Assembly (NCBI RefSeq): GCF_903645315.1
Contig: NZ_CAHJXL010000002.1
Span: 546,934-610,933, forward strand
DNA from: Victivallis sp. Marseille-Q1083
GTDB lineage: Bacteria > Verrucomicrobiota > Lentisphaeria > Victivallales > Victivallaceae
DNA: 64,000 nucleotides
Direction of reading: 5' to 3'
Shown: positions 42,612 to 49,923 of the stretch, in pieces
How positions within the stretch are numbered: the stretch's first letter is position 1
Layout: every line of letters starts with the position of its first letter
Translations under genes and position numbers: made by a program
Notes under the pieces: generated by a model
What the model was told of the DNA's origin: nothing
Databases searched by the model: none
What the model saw: the letters and a program-made list of their open reading frames with translations, nothing else

Positions 42612-42653
42612 AAAACCAGTAGTAATCAATGAGTTACTGCTGGTTTTCTTTTT
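42612..42653 (+). terminator. hairpin terminator, probably of the original ssrA
   Basis: AAAACCAGTAGTAA pairs with TTACTGCTGGTTTT (one G-T), followed by CTTTTTG. It starts 12 bases after the CCA, the right place for the tmRNA terminator. Confidence 0.75.
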
Positions 42654-42854
42654 GTCTGAAATACGTGAAAAAACCTGCAAAAACCCGCTTTTTGATGCAA
42701 AAAAAATAAAAAGTCCCGCATTTTTTACGCATTTTTCGGGGCCGTTTTTGGATGTAATTTCCTGTCTTAACTTTGTATAGCTTAAAGATTTACCATGTCT
42801 GCTAAAATAGTATTTTTTGGCTATACTCGGAAAAAAACGTTATTTTCACACCAC

Positions 42855-42880
42855 CACGGAACCAATATTGGTTCCGTGGT
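42855..42880. repeat. perfect 26-bp palindrome
   Basis: CCACGGAACCAAT is joined directly to its complement without a loop. An outer pair, ACC and GGT, extends it imperfectly. It could be an operator for a dimeric regulator or a cruciform site. The flanks 42654-43020 hold no gene. Confidence 0.7.
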
Positions 42881-42960
42881 CAGGTGGTCTGGTTTCTACG
42901 TATTTGCAAGATAAATTACCAAATACGAAGGAAACCAAGAATGTGCCAGCAACCCACTTA

Positions 42961-43857
42961 GAATTTATCCCTAAATAACAGTTGAAAACATGAAAAATAT
43001 TGCTATATTATCATCAAACACTAGAAGGAGAATATGGCAATGAATTCGTGGGAAGTCTCTGATACTTTTTGGTCGAAGGTCGAACCTTTGATTCCTCGTG
43101 CAAGGCGTGATAGCAATCGGGAGTATCAGCGTCGTCGCGGAGCGGGACGCAAACCGTTGGAAGCGCGTCGAGTATTTGAGGGTATCGTGTATGTTTTGCG
43201 AACGGGAATACAATGGAAAGCGCTTCCCCGCGAATACGGGAGTTCAAGCAGCATACATCGTTATTTTCAGCGCTGGTCGAAAGCCGGATTGTTTCAAAAA
43301 TTGTGGAAGAAAGGTTTGGCGGAATACGATGAATTGGAAGGGATTTCCTGGCGTTGGCAAAGTATCGACGGAGCAATGAACAAAGCCCCATTGGCCCGGG
43401 AAGCAGTAGGTCCCAATCCCACAGACAGGGGAAAAAAATGGGACCAAACGTCACGTTCTCGTAGACGAGCGTGGCATCCCGTTGTCAATAGTCGTAACCG
43501 GAGCAAATCGGAATGATGTTACGCAAGTGAATGCCGTTTTGAGCGCAAGAATGAGAAAGCCGCGAGTAAGAACAAAGCAGAATCTTTGTGCGGATGCCGG
43601 TTATACCGGCTCTGGAGAAGTTATGAAGGCGTACCGATATATTCCGCACATCAGACCGCGAGGAGAGGAGAAAATTGCAGTCAGGCAAGGTTATAAAGCT
43701 CGACGTTGGATTGTGGAAGTGGCCCATTCATGGTTCAATCGCTTCAGAAAACTTCTGGTGCGTTTTGAAAAAACACATGCCGCATATGAAGCATTGTTTC
43801 AACTGGCGGCATGCATGATTATTTATAAAAAACTTGCAGTTATTTAGGGATAAGTTC
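42961..43857 (+). mobile_element. IS5-family (IS427-like) element
   Basis: The ends carry inverted GAATTTATCCCTAAATAAC and GAACTTATCCCTAAATAAC, with TTA at both outer borders, compatible with a short target duplication. Length is about 0.9 kb. It is inserted just right of the island boundary. Confidence 0.85.
43034..43847 (+). CDS. IS5-family transposase in two frames
   Basis: ORF A (43034-43516) starts MAMNSWEVSDTFWSKVEPLIP and includes the first catalytic Asp in WQSIDGAMNKAPL. ORF B (to 43847) carries the second Asp in LCADAGYTG and the Glu in RWIVEVAHSWFNRFRKL. The frames meet at a run of seven A at 43432-43438 within NPTDRGKK-GTKRHV. IS427-group elements commonly make the full protein by frameshifting on such an A-run, so this may be active rather than mutated. 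AAGGAG lies upstream of the start. Confidence 0.85.
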
Positions 43858-44038
43858 TTAATGAATTCTGCGAAATATGGGCTAATCAGAAAAATATCCT
43901 ACGTTCGAGCAGACGGGAACGCTGACTTGGCGTTTGAGAGGACATAAGACGGGTTTTGAAGTTCAAATAAAGCGCAACGAGGTAAGCCGCTCGTTCCAAA
44001 GAGGTTTGGTTGATTGAAAATTCTGTGATATCTGGTTA

Positions 44039-44340
44039 TTACGCCACGTCAGCAAACGAACGGAAACGACAGATTTTATCCGGCAACTTCATAACTGCTG
44101 CCGCCGCGAGCGCCGTCAACGCCAAAGTTACGTGCGCAATTGTCATCTGATTGCGGATAGACCGATAGTTGAAATGGGTGAGCTGCTCGACTTCACGATC
44201 ACCCAGCCGTGAAAAATATCGCTCAACTTCGGTTCGTTTGGCGTAAGTTTCCTTAAAGGACCTGCTCTGACGGGGAACTTCGGCGCGAAGGTTTTCCGGT
44301 GTAATGTATGTGGTACATCCATAACGCTCTTTCGAACAGA
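44039..44340 (-). pseudogene. C-terminal fragment of a DDE transposase
   Basis: The frame reads CTTYITPENLRAEV, KETYAKRTEVERYFSRLGDR and MTIAHVTLALTALAAAAV, then TAA at 44039. The Y-A-K-R-T-E-V-E-R-x-F segment is the catalytic Glu region of an IS5/IS1182-like transposase. It is cut sharply near 44340, where unrelated sequence begins. No N-terminal half is nearby. Between 43858 and 44038 nothing is supported. Confidence 0.6.
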
Positions 44341-44699
44341 TTAGTTATATAAACTGTTAAAAATAAATAAGATAAATGGATTCAAAGGATCCACGCCTTG
44401 TTTCAAATACGGAGAAAGAGAAAGCGAAGCATAACCTAAATCATAGATTTTAAGCTCAAGAGTTAAATTTTGGGACTTGCAAAACGCTAAAATATACGCT
44501 TCAATTAAGTGCCGGACAAAATCTCCGGCGGAAAGAAATCGCACATGAACGAACAGAATATACCACCCAACATTAAGGCAGCCATCCGTCTTCCCACTAC
44601 TGCCGCCATCAGACGTATCCAGAAAAAACAAACCGCTGTCATTCTCTCGACGAAGTCAAACATGGCAACTCAGCGCTGATTGTTACATGGAAAGATAAC

Positions 44700-44912
44700 A
44701 TGAATCCTATGCCACCTGTTTTCCACGCCGGTATGACTTCAATAGACCGCCCAATTGGAAGAATTCCATGATCTCTCCGTCCGCATCCTGTGACCATGGA
44801 TTTATCATTCGACCGCCAATACCGGAATGCGGACGGACGCTCATGATTGTAATACTCGATGAACTGTGTAACGGCATAACACAACTGCACCTCGTTGCTG
44901 GTCGAGACATTC
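44700..44912 (-). pseudogene. integrase-core (rve) transposase C-terminal fragment
   Basis: One frame gives CYAVTQFIEYYNHERP and the neighbouring frame continues HSGIGGRMINPWSQ. The joined reading is the usual Y-N-x-E-R-P-H ending of IS3/IS481-type integrase cores, with a small insertion (repeated CCGT) causing the shift. It is a decayed element. Confidence 0.6.
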
Positions 44913-44944
44913 GGCCTTCAATGTTTTGATAAAGGGGTTACTTG

Positions 44945-45185
44945 AAAAAGTAAACGCACGTTTGTCAAATTAACAACCCTCGCCCTCAAAAATTTATGCA
45001 TTCAGTTAGCCAAAGCGGTAAAAAGGCATAGAATTTCTCTCTAGCCGCAACTGGAAAGTTTACTTTTTGTGCGTTTTCCCTGATAAAAAGACAACAATCC
45101 CCCGTGGTGTTACGTTGAATGCGACTCCCTTCTTTGCGACAAACTAAATGCAACCTGTCTATTTTCTGCGGTGCGTTTACTTTTT
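44945..45185. repeat. 241-bp segment with perfect 15-bp inverted ends (MITE-like)
   Basis: AAAAAGTAAACGCAC at 44945-44959 is exactly inverted at 45171-45185. A third related motif (TTTACTTTTTGTGCG) lies inside. There is no coding capacity. It could be a miniature element or the ends of the decayed element beside it. Confidence 0.6.
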
Positions 45186-45239
45186 TAATTGACCTCTGGA
45201 AAATTTTTTAGTAAAAATGCTGTTTTTTTAATTTGGGGA

Positions 45240-45268
45240 TTGACATTGGGAATTTTTTTCGCTATACT
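45240..45268 (+). promoter_or_regulatory. strong sigma-70 promoter
   Basis: TTGACA, 17 bases, TATACT: close to consensus, 54 bases upstream of the exported-protein gene at 45323. Confidence 0.75.
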
Positions 45269-45322
45269 ATCTTCCCGGTTTTGCATAAATTTGCGGAATC
45301 GGGTATAGCAAAAGGCAATAAG

Positions 45323-45772
45323 ATGAATTTTCTGACCTGGAGTTTCCGGTCCGGGGCCTGTTTGTTGGCGGGAGGCGTCCTTATGGTCGGTTTTGACGGT
45401 TGCAAGGAGAACGGCGGTGGTGGTGACGCCGAGGCTAAAATTTTCTTTTTCATAAATGATGAAGAAAAAGACGGCGGTGGCGGATATGATGCCGGAACAC
45501 TGAATAATTACACCGTCCACCACGAAGGGCTTTCCTTCTCGGTGAAACAGATTCATGCCGATCCGGACGGGGATTTACTCGTGCCCGGCAATGTTATAAT
45601 TGCCGGCGAAGAAACGATGTTTCAACAATGCGGAACCTACGATATTACCATCAATGACAATGGCGTGGTTTACCGTTTTCCGAATTTTGTCTACCAAGGG
45701 GAACAAAATCGTTTCATCGCCCGCGGGCGGGGATGGAGTATGTACATTTCCCGGGATGACTGGAAACAATAG
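45323..45772 (+). CDS. small exported protein, possible lipoprotein
   Basis: The product is 149 aa from the ATG at 45323. The N-terminus has basic residues, a hydrophobic stretch (CLLAGGVLMVGF) and then DGCKENGGGG. The cysteine after G could be lipidated, although the lipobox is imperfect. The mature part has a Gly/Asp-rich linker and a beta-rich domain (YDITINDNGVVYRFPNF). No family recognised. It sits 17 bases ahead of another exported-protein gene, driven by the promoter at 45240. Confidence 0.6.
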   Translation: MNFLTWSFRSGACLLAGGVLMVGFDGCKENGGGGDAEAKIFFFINDEEKDGGGGYDAGTLNNYTVHHEGLSFSVKQIHADPDGDLLVPGNVIIAGEETMFQQCGTYDITINDNGVVYRFPNFVYQGEQNRFIARGRGWSMYISRDDWKQ

Positions 45773-45789
45773 CGATCAGGATCGATGAA

Positions 45790-46770
45790 ATGATGTCGAA
45801 TATATTCATAAAAGAATACCTGATCGGTCTTTTATTCACGGGGCTGTTTGTTTCGGCCAATGCGGGCAGCGCTCCGGAGCGGCAATTGCTTGAGGCAATG
45901 GAACGCAATCGTGCCGCGTCTTATACCGTGACGCTGGCCAATCCTTATCGTGAAATTACCGGGGAGAGTGATTTGATTCCCTATGCTCCGGATTGGGTGT
46001 TTTACCGTTTTTATCGCAATGGCGAATTATTTTTGCGGCTTGAGGAACGAAAAGACGGTCAACTGGTAGGCGCCTATGTGAAAAACAGCGAAGGGATTTT
46101 CGGCTTTTATTCGAATGGTTTCGCTGCCGAAATCCTTGATGTGCCGCCGTTGTGGTATCCAGAATTGATTCATTTGGAAACGCCGGCCGATGAATTGGCA
46201 ATCTGTTCTTTTGAAGAAACAACGGTGAGAATCGGTTCGGAAAATTATACCAAAATCAGTGTGATAACGCCCAGAAATGCCGGTGATATCCAAAAACTTA
46301 CCGGAGAAGCTCAGGGTGAATTCAAGAAGAGGTGGAAATATTATAAAGAAAATCGTCCCTTTGTCCGGGAATTTTTTATCGGTTCAAATGGCCTGATCCA
46401 AATCCTCCGTCACTACAATTATGCCGGCAAATTGATTTTTGATCTCAATTTGGCAGGAATGGAATTGCTGGCTGGGCCGGAGGATTCGCTTTTTGCCACG
46501 CCTCCCGACCTGAAAGGGTTTTTTATCAACCGCAGCAGCTTCGGGCAACGAACGCTGTCCTTGATGATTGAACGGCAAAAACCATCGATCTGGTCCGGTA
46601 TCGGGCAATGGTTTGCCAAAGCATGCAGGATCGGATCTCCGGAATTCATCAACGGCTGTTCTGTTCTTTTAACATTGGCGGGGATCGGAGGAATCGGATT
46701 GGTGTGCACAGTCAGATTGCACAACCGGCGCCGTGCCGAGGCCGGAAAGCGCGGCGGCCGGAAACACTGA
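45790..46770 (+). CDS. exported protein with C-terminal membrane helix
   Basis: The product is 326 aa. A signal peptide (YLIGLLFTGLFVSANA, predicted cut before GSAPE) precedes a long periplasmic domain with repeated strands (VFYRFYRNGELFLRLEER, GIFGFYSNGFAAEIL). A C-terminal helix (VLLTLAGIGGIGLVCTV) is followed by a basic tail. The layout is reminiscent of LolA/RseB-like lipid-binding folds, but that is a weak impression. Same operon as the gene at 45323; ends at a terminator shared with the convergent chitinase-like gene. Confidence 0.6.
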   Translation: MMSNIFIKEYLIGLLFTGLFVSANAGSAPERQLLEAMERNRAASYTVTLANPYREITGESDLIPYAPDWVFYRFYRNGELFLRLEERKDGQLVGAYVKNSEGIFGFYSNGFAAEILDVPPLWYPELIHLETPADELAICSFEETTVRIGSENYTKISVITPRNAGDIQKLTGEAQGEFKKRWKYYKENRPFVREFFIGSNGLIQILRHYNYAGKLIFDLNLAGMELLAGPEDSLFATPPDLKGFFINRSSFGQRTLSLMIERQKPSIWSGIGQWFAKACRIGSPEFINGCSVLLTLAGIGGIGLVCTVRLHNRRRAEAGKRGGRKH

Positions 46771-46779
46771 AATCATTTC

Positions 46780-46813
46780 ACCCGGCGGGAAACCGAAGCA
46801 CTCCCTGCCGGGT
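46780..46813. terminator. bidirectional terminator between convergent genes
   Basis: ACCCGGC-GGGA pairs with TCCC-T-GCCGGGT around an 11-base loop. It lies in the 80-bp gap between the ends of the exported protein and the GH18 genes. Confidence 0.65.
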
Positions 46814-46850
46814 CTATTGTTTGGCAGGCGCCTTGCTCTTTTATCGTTCA

Positions 46851-47927
46851 TTATTCATTGCGATTCAGGAAATCCCTCCGGGCCTGAACCATTGCCTGGG
46901 TCAGCGGCTGGCTGCCGTCGGCCAATAAGTCGCGGTTCATCGCCCAGCAGAAAACGCCGCCGTAGCCATTTTCCAGGTAATAAGTGGTTTTGTCGTAAAT
47001 ACTTTGCGGAGAATCATAGATGACGAATTCCCGGCGATCCGGCCCGAACGCCCAAACGCCGCAGGATTCCGGCTCGTATTCACGTTGCCAGTCTTCACTG
47101 TAATCCAGCGCCTCGCGATAAGTGATCTGTCGCCAGTTTTCATCCGGCACTTCGACAAACCGTTCGGTATCCCGGAAATAATTGCCGTAGAATGGCAGCC
47201 CGATGATCAGTTTCGAGCGCGGCATTCCGACGACATTTTCCAGATAGGTGAGCTGATCGACCGAACTGACCCGGGCCGGATCGGCCGGGTTGGCAAAACG
47301 CGGCGCATGATAGTTCGACGTTCCCCAGCCCAGATCATAACACATCACATTGACATAATCCAGGCAATCGCGCATGACGGCGAAATCATTGTATTTCAGC
47401 GACCAGTCTCCCGGCGGCAGCGCCGTCGTCAGGAGATAATGCCGGCCGTTCCGGCGTCCCAGCTCATCCAGTGCGGTCCGCAGCGCTTTGATCGTCGCCG
47501 ACCATTGCTTGCCCAGCGGTTCGGTGTTGGGATGCTCCCAATCGACATCCACGCCGTCATAACCGTTCTTTTCGACGTAATCAATCACCTGGGCAACGTA
47601 GGCGTCAATTTCCTGCTCCGTCCCGGTAAAGCAACCGAACGGAGTGGTGCCGCCGAGGGAAATCAGCGCCCTTTTGCCTTGTTTCCCGGCGTGGGCGGCG
47701 AGGGCGGGATCCGGTTCCCGGTCGGCGGTCAGCAACAAATTGCCGTCCGCATCGGCTATCAGAAAAGCGTTGAAATAAAGGTCATAGGCCGGATCGATCC
47801 GTTCCAGCGGATAATGTCCGTCGTAATAGCCGCCGAGCAGTGGCTCCAAACGTCCGTCCGGCGAGGTTGTGCAGCCGGCCAGCAGCAGGAGCAGCATCCC
47901 GCCCAAAGACAAGGTGATTTTCTGCAT
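46851..47927 (-). CDS. GH18 chitinase-like lipoprotein
   Basis: The product is 358 aa. A lipoprotein signal (LLLLLAGC, cysteine 19) is followed by a TIM-barrel domain of glycoside hydrolase family 18. Conserved blocks: ALISLGG, the catalytic YDGVDVDWEHP (final E the proton donor), YVNVMCYDLGWG, KLIIGLPFYGNYF, and GGVFCWAMNRD near the end. The D-x-x-D-x-D-x-E motif is complete, so activity on beta-1,4-N-acetylglucosamine polymers is likely; substrate is unknown. It is the last gene of the minus-strand group, 29 bases after the ABC-F gene. Confidence 0.9.
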   Translation of the reverse strand: MQKITLSLGGMLLLLLAGCTTSPDGRLEPLLGGYYDGHYPLERIDPAYDLYFNAFLIADADGNLLLTADREPDPALAAHAGKQGKRALISLGGTTPFGCFTGTEQEIDAYVAQVIDYVEKNGYDGVDVDWEHPNTEPLGKQWSATIKALRTALDELGRRNGRHYLLTTALPPGDWSLKYNDFAVMRDCLDYVNVMCYDLGWGTSNYHAPRFANPADPARVSSVDQLTYLENVVGMPRSKLIIGLPFYGNYFRDTERFVEVPDENWRQITYREALDYSEDWQREYEPESCGVWAFGPDRREFVIYDSPQSIYDKTTYYLENGYGGVFCWAMNRDLLADGSQPLTQAMVQARRDFLNRNE

Positions 47928-47956
47928 GATTCTTCTTCTCCTGTCGATTTGCTCAA

Positions 47957-49921
47957 TTAGTCCTGGTGAATTTGGGCGTTCAGGGCCAGCAGTTCTTCCA
48001 GTTTTTCGAAAGCCTGTTCCCAGCGCGCCGTCGTCTGTTCGGTTTCCAGCTTCAACCCATTCAACTTTTTATTCAGTTCGGCAAAATCAAGGCCGGAAGC
48101 CTGACTGCTCAACTGGGCGATGATGGCCTTCTGCTCCTGCTCCAGAGTTTCGAGCTGTTTTTCCAGCCGGGTGACTTCCTGTTCCGCCCGCCGTTTGTCG
48201 GCCGCCAGCGCCTGCCGCTTCTGAGCCCGTTCCCGCCGTTTCTCCCTGGAATTGTCGAAGACGATATTCTCTTTTTCAGCGGCTTTGCCGGCCGTCGCAG
48301 CCGGGGCGTTTTCTTCGGCCGTCTTTTGCAGGTAGTAATCGTAATTGCCGAAATATTTCTTGATGGTCGGCGGCCGCATCGCCACGATCGTCGTCGCCAC
48401 CTGGCGGACGAATTCGATGTCATGGCTGACCAGACACAGGGTGCCGCGGTAAGCCTGCAGCACTTTCTGCAATGCTTCCCGGGCGGCGATATCCAGGTGA
48501 GTGGTCGGTTCATCCAGCACCAGCAGATTCGGCGGGTTGACGAAAATGCGGGCGAAGCAGAGGCGGATTTTTTCGCCGCCGGAGAGCACTTTGCACAGTT
48601 TATGGCTGTCGTCACCGCTGAAACCGAAACTGCCCAGCACTCCGGGGATCATATTCAACGGGAAATCGCGCCTGGCGGCGCCGCGCACCACGTCGTAGGC
48701 CGATTGCTCCGGCTCCAGGAGGTCGGCAAACTCCTGCGCCTGATAACCGATGACCACGTTGTGGCCGATGACGACCCGCCCGGATTGCGGAATATTCCGG
48801 CCGGTCAGAAGTTTCAGCAAGGTACTTTTGCCGGTGCCGTTGTAACCGACGATGGCGATTTTATCACCGTGGTCGATTTGCAGCGTAGTGTCGACGATCG
48901 TCGGCTCTTTGCCTGGATAGGCGAAAGTGACCTGCTCCAGGCGGGCGGCTTCCGCGCCGCACGGCGGCGGCTCCGGCAGGCGAATGCTGCCGGAATAACT
49001 CAATTCATCCGGCACGACGACATCCTGGATGCGATCGAGCTGCTTCTGCCAGCTCTGGGCCTGGGATGCTTTGGAACTTTTGGAGCGGAAGCGGTCGATG
49101 TTGCGCTGCAGCTCCTTCTTTTTGCGGTCGATGTTGCGTTTGGCGGCTTCCAGGCTGACTCGCCGGTTCTCGCGCTCCGACCGGTAAAAATCGTAATTGC
49201 CGGGATAGCGCGTCACTTGGCCGGCGTTGATTTCCAGCGTGATATCGGTCAGTTTGTTCAAAAGGAAACGGTCGTGGGAAATCAGCAGCATCGTGCCGCG
49301 GAAACCGTTGAGAAAACGGCAGAGCCATTCCACCGCCGGGATGTCCAGATAGTTCGACGGTTCGTCGAGCAGCAGGATATCCGGGCGGGCGATCAGCGTC
49401 CTGGCCAGCATGCTGCGCATCTGCCAGCCGCCGCTGAAACTTTTCAGCGGCCGCTCGAAATCCGTCGTCGCAAATCCAAGCCCGCACAACGCCGATTCCG
49501 CATCGGAGCGCATGTGATAACCGCCGAGATGTTCGAATTGCGTCTGCAATTCGCCGTGGCGCTTCAAAAGCGTTTCGGTATCCGTCACACCGCCTTCATG
49601 CAGCCGTTGTTCGAGTTCGTGCAGTTCTTCGCCGATGCGGCGAAGCTCCGGCATCGAATCGGCGGTAAAATCCAGCAGGGTCTGTCCCGGACTGTAGTCC
49701 GGCAGTTGCTGATGCAGATAGCCGATGCGCTGGCCTTTCGGCAGCGTCACTTTGCCGCGGTCCGGCGACAGTTCTCCGGTAATGATGCCGAACAAGGTGC
49801 TTTTGCCGGCGCCGTTCGGTCCGACCACGCCGATGCGGTCGCCCGGGTTGATGCGGAAACTGACGGCATCCAGCAACTGCTGTTCGCCGTACCCTTTGGA
49901 AATTTCAGCAAAATCAATCAT
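47957..49921 (-). CDS. ABC-F family ATPase
   Basis: The product is 654 aa with two ABC cassettes and no membrane segments. The first has GPNGAGKST, LKSFSGGWQMR and LLDEPSNYLD; the second has GYNGTGKST, VLSGGEKIR and LVLDEPTTHLD. A linker with arginine/lysine-rich helices (KKKELQRNIDRFRSKSS) lies between them and a coiled-coil tail follows (KRRAEQEVTRLEKQLETLE). Such proteins act on the ribosome (Uup, YheS, EttA groups). The long C-terminal coil is nearest to Uup/YheS. Two bases separate it from the kinase stop. Confidence 0.93.
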   Translation of the reverse strand: MIDFAEISKGYGEQQLLDAVSFRINPGDRIGVVGPNGAGKSTLFGIITGELSPDRGKVTLPKGQRIGYLHQQLPDYSPGQTLLDFTADSMPELRRIGEELHELEQRLHEGGVTDTETLLKRHGELQTQFEHLGGYHMRSDAESALCGLGFATTDFERPLKSFSGGWQMRSMLARTLIARPDILLLDEPSNYLDIPAVEWLCRFLNGFRGTMLLISHDRFLLNKLTDITLEINAGQVTRYPGNYDFYRSERENRRVSLEAAKRNIDRKKKELQRNIDRFRSKSSKASQAQSWQKQLDRIQDVVVPDELSYSGSIRLPEPPPCGAEAARLEQVTFAYPGKEPTIVDTTLQIDHGDKIAIVGYNGTGKSTLLKLLTGRNIPQSGRVVIGHNVVIGYQAQEFADLLEPEQSAYDVVRGAARRDFPLNMIPGVLGSFGFSGDDSHKLCKVLSGGEKIRLCFARIFVNPPNLLVLDEPTTHLDIAAREALQKVLQAYRGTLCLVSHDIEFVRQVATTIVAMRPPTIKKYFGNYDYYLQKTAEENAPAATAGKAAEKENIVFDNSREKRRERAQKRQALAADKRRAEQEVTRLEKQLETLEQEQKAIIAQLSSQASGLDFAELNKKLNGLKLETEQTTARWEQAFEKLEELLALNAQIHQD

Positions 49922-49923
49922 AA

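Noticed and set aside
44341-44631. 96-aa minus-strand frame
   Set aside because: It lacks a ribosome site and recognisable domain. It begins and ends at breakpoints between transposase fragments.
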